From Cryptomeria japonica (lineage: Eukaryota > Streptophyta > Pinopsida > Cupressales > Cupressaceae), in contig NC_081405.1 of NCBI RefSeq assembly GCF_030272615.1, positions 473,360,008 to 473,424,007 of the forward strand: DNA of 64,000 nt. The letters are read 5' to 3'. Every line of letters begins with the position of its first letter. Positions within the stretch are counted from its first letter, which is position 1. Made by a program: the position numbers and the translations under genes. Of this stretch, positions 22,591-34,064 are shown in pieces. The notes under the pieces were generated by a model. That model was not told the origin of the DNA. It worked only from the letters and a program-made list of their open reading frames with translations, and did not search any database.

Positions 22591-24028
22591 CAATGTGATT
22601 CTAAGCATTGTTTCAAACAAAAATAATGAAAATGCCCCAAACAATAACAATAACATATGCATGCCCCCTCGAGGAATTGGCCGGAAAAATCTAGAAAAGA
22701 GGCCAAGTGATCGATAAGAATGACAGAAGATGATAGGTTCGAACGGATCAAAAATCAAAGGTCAGATGCACAAAGGACAAGAAGTGGAAGGCACAAAAGA
22801 CTGCGACCATCATAAGATGGAGAGCATGCATGTCCATCTAGGTATTGACAAAGATCTATATAGGAGACAAGGAGAAGGAAAAGAGTTCATTTGCACTGGT
22901 CAAAGTGGAAGAGTTTTTGCTCGGGAAAAGGGACCCTTGCAGAGAGATGGAAAAAATTCCAATGACATATCACCTTGGGGAATGTGTATGCATCTACAAA
23001 TGATTAGACGATGTAGGAGCAACAGTATGTAGCTCAAAAACCCATATGTTCAATTTCATGAATTTTGCTTGATTGCAGGACATTGCGAGGCCCATAGGGG
23101 AGGGAAAAATGCAGATCTGTGCCTGTGTGGGTGCATTCTGTGCCTGTGTAATGATGTTCTATGCCTATGTAAGGTACACAGGTGTAGCTTGAAGCTGCAC
23201 AAGCACAAGATAGTGTGCACAAGCGCAATTGTGCACTTATGACCGAACTAGACCGAACGGACTGCCAAGACTGACGGAAGAAATGTTAGTAAGAACAAAT
23301 TAGACAAAGGATAGTTAGAGATGAAGGAAAACTTGCTTTCACAAATGCACATAAGTAGGTGAGAACCTTTATTTATTGTATCAAAGTGGAGGCAGAGCAT
23401 CATGGCATTGAAGGCCAGAGCTAGAACACAACACCTTTTGCAAAAGACAGACACATCACACACAAGGAATGAGTGAAGCATCCTAGGGTGCATACATCAA
23501 GGGTCGAGGTATGTGCGGTGTTCACAAAGCAAATGTACTTATCACAGACACCCAATGATATAGTTTCCCTAGTTTATGACAAACATTCCACAAACAACGA
23601 ACAGAACAAAAAAAGGAAAGGGACCATGAACCATCCTGGTCACTCTAAATCACTCAGTGACATCATCAAGCAACATAGGAACATGATTGAAGCCAAAGAT
23701 AAATCAGTAAAAAGATAAGACACACAAATTCAACCAAGTCAAACAAACAGTCTGATCGTCATTGTCAAAAGTGAAAAATAAGAATGATCATGCTGTCTGG
23801 TTTCAGGGAATGCGGTAGCCCATCAAAGATAGGACACAGTCTAGTTTCAAGTATACCACACCCTGTATAAGACCCATGATAATATTGACAAGGACCAATG
23901 GTAATGTTGATGCTATTTTGATTGATGTGGCAACTGTGATCAGGTTGAATGCTTGCTTGGTCAAATAGTTTATCTGTTAATGCATGATTTCATTAAAGCA
24001 CAATGTTTGATTGATTATCGCTTAGAAA
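22573..24028 (-). repeat. Shortened second internal segment of the nested element
   Basis: It parallels 25429-26360 beside the middle LTR, including the purine tract and CACTCAGTGACATCAT. It keeps only the 3' part of the internal region plus about 8 nt (CTTAGAAA) of the primer-site spacer. It also has some 510 bp (22748-23261) absent from the parallel copy. Confidence 0.85.
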
Positions 24029-25428
24029 TGTAGATCAAGAAATTGAAAATCATCAAAACAATAGCAATTAGGACAACCATAAAACCTAAAGCTTCTATGA
24101 AAGCAATCCTAATCCAATCAATGAAGACATAAAGACAAGATCAAATCAAATGAAATCGGAGCAAACTGATGTAGATATCTCCTTCATGTGGCTCCATTGT
24201 TCTTCTTTCACCTTCAAATTTGATGTGGATCTCACCTACAAGTGCAAAATGCAAGTGGAAATCAAGTTGTTGATGAAATTCGCAGTATAAGGTTACTCTA
24301 AATGTGATTGATTCCTCTTTTCATTGAAGAAAATCATCCAATTTATAGACAAATTGGAGAGAGGACAAGATTAGCATGAAGAGATTTGAAAGGAAATTCA
24401 AATCAAGAATGGCAAAATTATGACAAATTATGACAAGATTGAAATGCCATTCCCATGACAAAAGGGAAGAGAGAAAATAGCCTCCATGATTGCAACAAAT
24501 GGAAGCATAAACATAGGAGAAAATGAGGGAATGATATTAGGGGAAATATAAGAAAAATTAAAGAAAATAGGAGAAATAGAAATTAGGTGAATTAATTAAT
24601 AGGTTTTCATCCATTAATTAATTCATGAAAAAGACCTAGGACTAAATAAATAGATTTATTTAACCCACAAAGAAGAAGAAAAGGATTAAATGAACAAATC
24701 ATAAAACCCTAGAAATAAGAGGACAAGAAATTAGGTCAAGACAATAAGAAATTAATGTAGGTTCGATCATGATTCTGATTGACAAAGGACCAATGTTGAT
24801 AAATGATTGAGATTGGTTGACAAAAATCAATGACAAATTGACCAAGATTGAGAAGGAGATCAAATTGATAGGTGCCAATTGACGAGGAACAATGACTAAT
24901 CGATCCAAATTGACATGATTGAAAAGGACAAGGATCGATGACAAATCGACCACAAAATGACAAGATTGACAAGGACAAGGATCAATGATGAATCGATCAC
25001 AAAATGACAAGGCTGACAAGGACAAGGATCAATGATGAATCGATCGCAAAATGACGAGATTGACAAGTTGATAATCACAAATGATTACTAACAAGCTAAA
25101 GATGATTGAAAGATTGACAAGAGGACAAAACCCTAATTCTATCATTGATTAGGATTGATGATGTCCAAAATGATGATAAATGAGCACGCACCATGATGTG
25201 ATAGGATAAGATCGACCAAAATCATGACTGAAGATTGCTATCGACAAGACCTAATTCGAAAGTGATAAAAATGAGGAATGCAGAAGAAGGACTCAATGCT
25301 CGCAAATGATAAAGACCAAGTGCGCAACATAGAAGAAATGTTAATGTGACACAAGAACCCTAAAATAAGGCAATGCACAAATGTTAAAGTATGACTCCAC
25401 AAGCGTTGATGATTTTTAGATGTCTACA
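24029..25428 (-). repeat. Nested element LTR, middle copy
   Basis: It starts TGTAGATCAAG and ends GATGTCTACA, 1400 bp. It is very close to the left copy and is followed by the same purine tract. Confidence 0.92.
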
Positions 25429-27625
25429 TTTTGCCCCTCTTTGAGACAATGTGATTCTAAGCATTGTTTCAAAGAACAATAATGAAAATGCCCCAGACAA
25501 TAACAATAACATATGCATGCCCCCTGGAGGAATTGGCCAGAAAAATCTAGAAAAGAGGTCAAGTGATCGATAAGAATGACATAAGACGATAGGTTTGAAT
25601 GGACTGCCAAGATTGATGGAAGAAATATTAGTAAGAAGAAATTAGATAGAGGACAGTTAGAGATGAAGGAAAACTTGCTTTCACAAATGCACATAAGTAG
25701 GTGAGAACCTTTATTTAATGTAGCAAAGCGGATGCAGAACATCATGGCATTGAAGGCCAGAGCTGGAACGCAACCCCTTTTGCAAAAGACAGACACATCA
25801 CACACAAGGAATGAGTGAAGCATCCTAGGGTGCATACATCAAGGGTCAAGGTTTGTGCGGAATTCACAAAGTGACCATACTTATCACAAACACCCAATGA
25901 TATAGTTGCCCCAGTTTGTGACAAACATTCCACAAATAGCAAACACAACAAAAAAAAGGAAAGGGACCATGAACCATCCCGGTCACTCTAAATCACTCAG
26001 TGACATCATCGAGGAACATAGGAACATGATCGAAGCCAAAGATAAATCAGTAAAAAGATAAGATGCACAAATTCAACCAAGTCAAACAAACAGTCTGATC
26101 GTCATTGTCAAAAGTGGAAAACAAGAATGATCATGCTATCTGGTTTCAGGGAATGCGGTACCTCATCGAAGACAGGACACAATTTGGTTTCGAGAATACC
26201 ACACCCTATATAAGACCCATGATAATGTTGACAAGGACCAATGGTAATGTTGATGCTATTTGGATTGATGTGACAACTGTGATCAGGTTGAATGCTCGCT
26301 TGGTCGAACAGTTCATCTGTTAATGCGTGATTTCATTAAAGCACAATGTTTGATTGATTGTCGTTGGATGTATGCTCAGCAATCTGTCTATGCACAAAGG
26401 GGACCATTTATTGACAAAATGCAGAATGCCAAAGAAATTGTTTTTGGATTTTGATGTTTTTCACTTTGTAGGAATTTCAAGGTTTTTAACAATTTTTTTG
26501 TTCATTTTTTAGGACTTTATTTGACTTTTTAGGGATTTTTTCAGGACATTATTTGATTTTTAGGGATTTTTTCAGGACATTATATGATTTTTTTGGATTT
26601 TAACATTTTAGCTGAAAATGAACACATGACTTTTTTGATGTTTTTGAATGTTTTCAGGATTATTTTCAATTTTTATGATTTTGCCCCCAGTGTCTAGTAA
26701 GGCAAGGAATATGACAGGTGAATAAATAGGCTTGCTGAAATAATGGTGGATAGAGGGAAGACAAAGGCCTTTTATCATGGAGACAATATGGATGCAATTT
26801 TCAAGGGCTATCGTGTGATGGGACAAGAGACTGGATATGACAATGTAAAGTAGGAACATGGCATGAGTGACATGTCAAGAGGTTTTTGAAACTATGTTTA
26901 AATTTTGCGTCCTTATGTCAGACCAAGATCAAGGAATGAAAAAGAGTGTATGGATAGTGATTTGATATGGATAGGATAAGCAAGAAAAGGAATGGATAAG
27001 GGACATGGACTGAAGGTTGGGGTAGGCTAAGGGATAGTGGCAGAAAGTTGCAATAAGCCAGGGAATATGGCTGAAAGGTTGTAATAAGAAAATGGATAAA
27101 GACCAAAAGCTGTGATGGACTAAAAGCTGCAAACAAGATGCATGATGCTCATGAAGATCCTCAGCCTTGTCAAGATCAAAGGTGGAAAGGGAAAATGGAC
27201 ATGAGGGATGATAGGACAAGGAAGGGGTATGATAGGATAATGGAACAATGAGGGAAAAAAGGATATGATAGGATAAAACCTGTCCCCAAGTATGGTATGC
27301 AAGAAGTTCATGGATTACGCATGATGCCTTTTTGCTAGGTTTTCATCACGGTACTTGCCCAAGGTGCCTGTTTGCCAGGTTTTCACCAGTGGACGAATTA
27401 TTTTTGCTTTACTTTTTTTTTTCTTTTTCTTTTTTCTCACTTTTTTTTTTTTTTTGATTTTGACATTTTAGTTGAAAATGGACACATGATAGGGGATGGA
27501 AGAAGGGCTCAAATATCTTTTTGTTTGGATAGTAGCCTTGAAAAAAATGGACCATGACCTTTAAAAGTATGCTCAAAGATGTTGGTAGGATAAGGACATG
27601 GAAAAAGAGATGAAATTAAGACAAG
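25429..27625 (-). other. 3' noncoding region of the nested element
   Basis: No gene is supported. It contains the purine tract, the segment duplicated at 22573-24028, runs of TTTTTAGGG-type sequence (26500-26600) and the block shared with Tat (27326-27465). Confidence 0.65.
27326..27465 (-). repeat. Conserved 3' block shared with the Tat element
   Basis: GCCTTTTTGCTAGGTTTTCA and AAGGTGCCTGTTTGCCAGG-TTTTCACCAG are followed by long T runs, matching the layout at 14614-14790. Confidence 0.7.
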
Positions 27626-27628
27626 GAT

Positions 27629-30575
27629 TTATGCAAAGGATGGGATCAAAGGGATCGAAGGATGGAAAATATGCATTGGATAAGGGATAGGGTATTGGAA
27701 GAATTGGGCTTCATTGGATGGAAATGAAGGCAAGATCAACATTGGAACACACCTTGACGGGTGGTGGATTGATGGAGGAAAAATGGATCTCAGATTGTGA
27801 GATTTGGATGGAGGAATAGCTTGGGATTTTGGGACATAAGGGCCCAAAATGGATGAAGAAGGTGATGGAGGAACAAATTTGAGAGGGTTGGATGGAGGAA
27901 TAGCAACTTTGGATGTCAAGTTGGATGTTTCTTTATGCTTTTGTGCTTCAAGGAGCCGCTTAGGGATCCACATGGTTTTTGATTTTTCATGCTTTTGTGG
28001 TTCCTTGGAGTGCATTGCCAACACAAGGGATTTAGGAACCCATTTAGCTTTTAACTTTTGTTTTTGAGCAATGGGCCTTTGTGACCTTTTGGATTTTTCC
28101 TTTTCTTTATAGATCAAATTTTTCTTTGTTTTGACATGTTGATTATATTGGACATGTTGATCCTTGAATACATGTGGATTTCTAGACTTATGACTTTTAT
28201 ACTTGGCATCCAAATTGCTTGGAGGGGGAAAGGAATGCATGGATGGATAGGAATGAAATGGAGTTATTTTGGATTGATGAAATTTACTCAAGTATGTGTT
28301 CCTTTGTTGACCTTGCATACAGGACGTAGGGATATTATAAGGACCTAAGAAGGATGGAAGGGATATGTTTGGATTTTGAAGGGATGTTGGATTTAGTAGG
28401 GGTACCCACATCTTGAGGAATTTCACTGAGGCCATGACCCTTAAGATCTTCTTTGATATGGAGGGGTTCTTTCTCATGAAGGTCTACCCCTTTTCCTTTA
28501 TGAATATTTTGACATGTAGGATACTTTGTGCTTTTAGAGGAAGATGCAAGTCCATTATTAGGTGGATATGATATGAGAGAAATAATGAGATCTTGAATTG
28601 GATCGGATTGCACCAAAGTAGAAAAACCCATTATGCATGTCGAGGGTTCATGAACATCTTGCATTGACATGTTAGAATCATGAGGGGGATTAGGATCATG
28701 AGGGGGACTAGGATTGTGTAGTGGACATGGTTTAATGATAGGCTCTTCAATAGATGGAATGGGAAAAATAATGGGATCATCAAAAGAAATACAATCTTGG
28801 AGTGTATATGGAGGATTAAGACAAGGAGATGGAGGAACAAAAGGATCTTGTGGAGGATTTAAAGGAATAATTTGACCTTGACAAGGAGGAATGTCAATGG
28901 GATCCTCTTTAAAGGTGCTTTGCTCTTGACTTTTAATGGGTTCATCGGAAAGGATGGAAGGGATATCTTGATCTTTCTTAGGAAGTGGAATGTCAATGGG
29001 ATTTGAAAGGACATTGTGTTCTTGGATAGAATTGATAGGAATAAGTGAATCATTGCGAGTGTCTGGGGAAATGGGATCTTGGTCAATAATTGGATGGGAT
29101 GATAAGGTTTCAAGATCTTGATCTTCATCTATTTCAAGACATGTTTCTTCATGCTCTAAATTATCCTCTTGACATGGGGTTGGACTTTGGATATGCATGG
29201 GGGATTTTGGCAAGGGATTAATGCTTTGGCATGAAGGGGATGGAATTTGAATGGGACTCTCTAAAAGAGAAGCATTTGATGACATTAAATCTTGCATTTC
29301 CAAATAGTACAAGGGATTTGTATAAATGAATTGATTAGCATATATTTCTGTGGCAAACAATCCTTGGGAGGATGCATTATTTGATACATCATTTGGAGGC
29401 AATGGTGTAAATTGGTTTTGTGAAACTTCAAAATATGATGGAATGGGAGGGGAAGTGGAGGCAAATTGAGGGTCAAATTCTTGATGGATGGATGAGCCAT
29501 TGCTAGACATTGGTGTATGATTTTGATCATCCTCAGGAAAATCACTTAGGACTCTCTTTAAGATTTGTCTAATAAGGCCACCTTTCTTTGGAGACGCATT
29601 TGAATCCTTGCAAGGTTTTGACATGATTGGATTTATATTTTTAACTTTCTTGGCAAGAATTTGGTCTTGGTTTGATGTCATGTTTTGATATTGGACTTGG
29701 TTCAATTGTTCTGACATGTTTGAAACTTGGGTTGGTGTGTGTTGCAACCTTTGTTTTTGAATGTTTGGTTGTAGTTGTTGACATTGATATTCCACCATTG
29801 GTTGAACCATTTGTTGACATTGTATAGTTGGTTGGACATATTGTTGAAATTGGACCATTGGTTGTGTCTGTTGGAAATGTTCGAACTATTGAACAATTGG
29901 TTGTGATGGTTGAAAATGTGATTGATAGTAAACACCTTCTTGTTCTTGTTGTGGAGACACATAATGTTGTTGTCTCTTTTCTTGAAATTGTTTCTTCGTC
30001 TCTATTTGTGAGAGGAGAGATGGTATGTTTCATTGTTCGATAAGAGTTCTTACATCAATTGGTTCAAAGTTTGGGTTTAGACCTTGAAATTTTTGAAATG
30101 TTTTGGGCATTTGGGATTTAATCTTCTCATTGTTTTTCACCTTTTGTTCAATTATCTTTGTTTCTCAAGCTAGTTTCTCCTCTAGTTTTTGTATGTTGAG
30201 ACTTGTTTCATCATAAAAAGTTTGACCAATATTGCCTTGTTGTTGGGTTGGATATAGTTGTGAAAGAGTTTGTTCCTCATGTAATGTTTGAGTTTGGATT
30301 TCATGTTGTAGGTTCAGTTGATTCCAGTCAAAAGGTGCATTTTCCCTTGGCGTTGGTGGAACACTCCCATATCCCGGTTTCATGGGTACAAACACTAGCT
30401 CATATAATGGAGGTGGTCCAAGTTGAACCATTCCATATTGTGGTAATGATGTGTTTGATGAACCTTCAATTTGTAATGTTTGGCTAGGTTGAAACTATGA
30501 GTTTGATACATTGTCAATGGGTTGATATGTTGGTTCACCCATCTTCTTAGGTTTTGACCTTGTTTCAACAGGCAT
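27629..30575 (-). pseudogene. Long Gln/Pro/Ser-rich ORF of the nested element (unknown)
   Basis: A minus-strand frame begins with ATG at 30575 (MPVETRSKPKKMGEP) and stays in one phase to 28335, about 747 codons, with a few point stops (near 30497, 30162, 30033 and 29884). The first third is Gln-rich (QFQQYVQPTIQCQQMVQPMV). The middle is rich in Pro, Ser, Asp and Ile. A second frame (28477-27629) overlaps the end by 142 nt and continues with basic text including AKWVPKSLV and MWIPKRLL, so one frameshift probably joins them. I recognise no catalytic domain. By position, right after the leader, it could be a Gag-like protein, but that is inference from place only. Confidence 0.6.
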
Positions 30576-32597
30576 GTCACTATGCAAATGCAATATTTTT
30601 GGGATTTTTTTTTATTTTAAAAGGATGATGTATGATATGCAACTAAATGCAACCTAAATAGATGAAAATGTAATCTATGGCAAGAGTGCAACCTATGTTT
30701 TTGTTGTTTTTCAAGGTTTGGACAAACTTTTTGGAATGCAAACCTAAAGACTCATCCTTGGGAAGTTGAAATGAAGCCAAGACCTTAAAGGACAAAGGAC
30801 CAAATGACAATAGGACAAATTGACAATGTATCACCTATATGCTTGGATACTAAGCTAGGTTTGACAAAAATGATATTAATGAAAGGACAAATTTTAGACA
30901 AGGTCAAAACTCCTTAACAACAACTTAGGGTATCATCCAAAGTTTTGATTTTTCAAGTTTGACAAACCAAATTTTTGAGACTAAATGCAAGAAGGCAATG
31001 ATTATGACAATGACTTAGGATATGACATGAAAATGATCTAAGGATATGATATGACAAGATGAAGCCAAGACAAGATGACAATACAATGATAAGGATATGC
31101 GAAGACCAATGACTTGGAATATGCAAAATGCAACCTATGCATGACCTAATTTTAGCATGACAAGGATAATGCATGAATGTCACCTAAATGGAAATCTAGC
31201 TTGGATATGACAATGAAATGCAAACTTAGGGAAATGATTTTGAACCTAAGTGCAAAATGAGGACGCTTGCAATGAAAAGGACTAAAATGAAGGGAGATGA
31301 CAATATGTCCTAGGACCTAAGTTGGACTATGCAAAACCTAGCCTAAAGTGACATGAATTTTGAAACAAAGACATTCAATGTTTTGAAAAGCCATGTTCAA
31401 ATTTTGGATGAATACTTGGACAAATTTGGACTTTTGTTTGGATTTTGTTTTGAATTGAAGGTTGTTGATTTTGAAAACCCAAGTTGATTATGAGCACTTT
31501 TGAAAGTTTGTTTTTGATTTAACCTTTGACAATCATGGAAGACAAAATGTTTGTTTGACTTTGACTCAAGACAATCAAGCACATTCACAACAAATCCTAT
31601 GGCTGGCAAGGGCAATATCTGTTGAATCCTCTAACCATAAAATACAACACTCAGCCGGATAGCTAGACGCTTGGTAGCACTGGCTCCCCCTTACAATGCA
31701 CTCACTTCTCCGGCATACCAAGCTTCGAGTTCAAGGGGCATCACTTACAAAGAACTTGCTATCTCTAACTGAGGAGTACATGAGAGGTGTCTTTGGCATG
31801 CACGTATCACAATGCCTGAGCAAACAAATAGAAGGATTTTGGCATCTATAAACAAGAGATTCTAGTAAGGGCATCCGTTCGGGTGGGTATTGATCCGACG
31901 AATAAATTATCGCAATACCATTCTAGCACCCATTGTCTACAACTTTCGTTGCATCCATAGTTATTTAGAGTGGTTCGGAAGAGCTTGGCTTTATCCCATC
32001 ACCACTTTGGGTCATTCCCTCTCACCAATGCCTGTGCGAAGTGCTAGGCAAATCAGGAGGCAGGACCAGTTCTAAGGGTTAAAAAATGCAATCAAATTAA
32101 AAATAGACAAAGCATGCATGGTGTTCATTAACCTTTAAGAAATGAAATGTGCAACTACTTTAAAAATTGCAAGCAAGATGTTTTAATGAGAGTCTTTGAC
32201 CGCGTCCTGCATAAGATTCATTAGTAGTTGTATTTTTAGTCTTCGTCACATGTAACGCCAAGATGCAGCATAGAGAATTAGTACCAAAGAAAAACTAGAA
32301 TGCAAGAAACAGAATGAAAACAAACAAATTTGCAAGTAAAAACAACTAATTTCACCTCTATTTCTGGCCTTGCATAGCCGCAGAATGCCTCAACATAGGC
32401 GCACAAAACTCAAACACAGGTGCAAAAAATGTCAACATAGGCACAAAAAACTCAAACATAGGTGCAGAAAACTCAAACACAGGCATAGAAAATGTCAACA
32501 CAGGCACGGAAGTGTCCAGAAAGCTCCGAGTCACTCTGTTTCTTGAGTTTTTCACCTGCAAACAGCTCAAAAGCACTCAAAACATGGTTAAGGGGTT
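30576..32597 (-). other. Leader of the nested element, no gene
   Basis: No supported coding region lies between the primer site and the ORF start. It is A-rich on the plus strand with many CAAATGACAA/GGACAAA-type words. A 21-bp repeat array is at 32394-32519. Confidence 0.6.
32394..32519. repeat. 21-bp tandem repeat, six units
   Basis: Units read CATAGGTGCAGAAAACTCAAA with variants (CACAGGC..., ...ATGTCAA). Similar words in inverse orientation (CTGTGCCTGTGT) occur at 23112-23200. Confidence 0.85.
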
Positions 32598-32617
32598 GGT
32601 TCACGTCGGTGTCACTA
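32598..32617 (-). promoter_or_regulatory. Primer binding site of the nested element, resembling tRNA-Trp
   Basis: On the minus strand, four bases after the LTR, the sequence TAGTGACACCGACGTGAACC resembles the complement of the plant tRNA-Trp 3' end as I recall it (TGGTGAACCCGACGTGAATC), 16 of 20 matching. The position is right for a minus-strand primer site. Confidence 0.5.
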
Positions 32618-32621
32618 GAAA

Positions 32622-34059
32622 TGTAGATTAGGAAATTGAAAATCATCAAAACAATAACAATTAGGACAACCACAAAACCTAAAGCTGGTATGAAAGCAAT
32701 CCTAATCCAATCAATGAAGACATAAAGACAAGATATTCAAATCAAATAAAATTAGAGCAAACCACCGTAGATATCTACTTCATGTAGCTCCATTGTTCTT
32801 CTTTCACCTTCAAATTTGATGTGGATCTCACCTAAAAGTGCAAAATGCAAGTGGAAAGCAAGTTGTTGATGAAATTCACAGTATAAGGTTACTCGAAATG
32901 TGATTGATTCCTCTTTTCATTGAAGAAAATCATCCAATTTATAGACAAATTGGAGAGAGGACAAGATTAGCATGAAGAGATTTGAAAGGAAATTCAAATC
33001 AAGAATGGAAAAATTATGACAAATGTATGACAAGTTGCTATGCAAGGTGTATGACAAATTATGACAAGATTGAAATGCCATTCCCATGACAAAAGGGAAG
33101 AGAGAAAATAGCCTCCATGATAGCAACAAATGGAAGCATAAACATAGGAGAAAATGAGGGAATGAAATTAGGGGAAATATTAGAAAAATTAAAGAAAATA
33201 GGAGAAATAGAAATTAGGTGAATTAATTAATAGGTTTTCATCCATTAATTAATTCATGAAAGAGACCTAGGACTAAATAAATAGATCTATTTAACCCACA
33301 AAGAAGAAGAAAAGGATTAAATGAACAAATCATAAAACCCTAGAAATAAGAGGAGAAGGAATTAAGTCAAGACAACAAGAAATTAATGTAGGTTCGATCA
33401 TGATTCTGATTGACAAAGGACCAATGTTGATAAATGATTGAGATTGGTTGACAAAAATCAATGACAAATTGACCAAGATTGACAAGGAGATCAAATTGAT
33501 AGGAGCCAATTGATGAGGAACAATGACTAATCAATCCAAATTGACATGATTGAAAAGGACAAGGATCAATGAAGAATCGATCACAAAATGACAAGATTGA
33601 CAAGGACAAGGATCGATGATGAATCGATCGCAAAATGACAAGGCTAACAAGGACAAAGATCGATGACAGATCGATTGCAAAATGACAAGATTGACAAGTT
33701 GATAATCGTAAATGATTACTAACAAGCTAAAGATGATTGAAAGATTGACAAGAGGACAAAACCCTAATTCTATCATCGATTAGGATTGATGATGTCCAAA
33801 ATGATGATAAATGAGCACGCACCATGATGCGACAGGATAAGATCGACCAAAATCATGACTGAAGATTGCTATCGACAAGAGCTAATTCGAAAGTGATAAA
33901 AATGAGGAATGCAGAAGAAGGACTTGATGCTCGCAAATGATAAAGACCAAGTGCACAACATAGAAGAAATGTTAATGCGATGGAAGAACCCTAAAATAAG
34001 GCAATGCACAAATGTTAAAGTATGACTCCACAAGCGTTGACCATTTTTAGATGTCTACA
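32622..34059 (-). repeat. Nested element 5' LTR, right copy
   Basis: It starts TGTAGATTAGG and ends GATGTCTACA, 1438 bp. It differs from the other two LTRs more than they do from each other in the stretches I compared. Confidence 0.92.
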
Positions 34060-34064
34060 GTTAT
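34060..34064. repeat. Right target-site duplication of the nested element
   Basis: GTTAT, matching 21141-21145. Confidence 0.93.

Larger units (their letters stand above)
21146..34059 (-). mobile_element. Non-autonomous LTR element (LARD-like), three LTRs in tandem
   Basis: This 12.9-kb insertion splits the Tat gag gene. On the minus strand it reads LTR (34059-32622), primer site, leader, one long Gln-rich ORF, 3' region, purine tract, LTR (25428-24029), a shortened second internal piece (24028-22573), purine tract, LTR (22572-21146). No protease, RT, RNase H or integrase is present, so it must have been mobilised in trans. The end dinucleotides TG/CA and the 5-bp target repeat are clear. 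The LTR-internal-LTR-partial-LTR arrangement was inserted as, or became, a tandem by recombination. Confidence 0.9.

Noticed and set aside
32598-32617. A tRNA gene fragment
   Set aside because: Only the 3' 20 bases match in complement next to an LTR; it is a primer binding site and not a gene.
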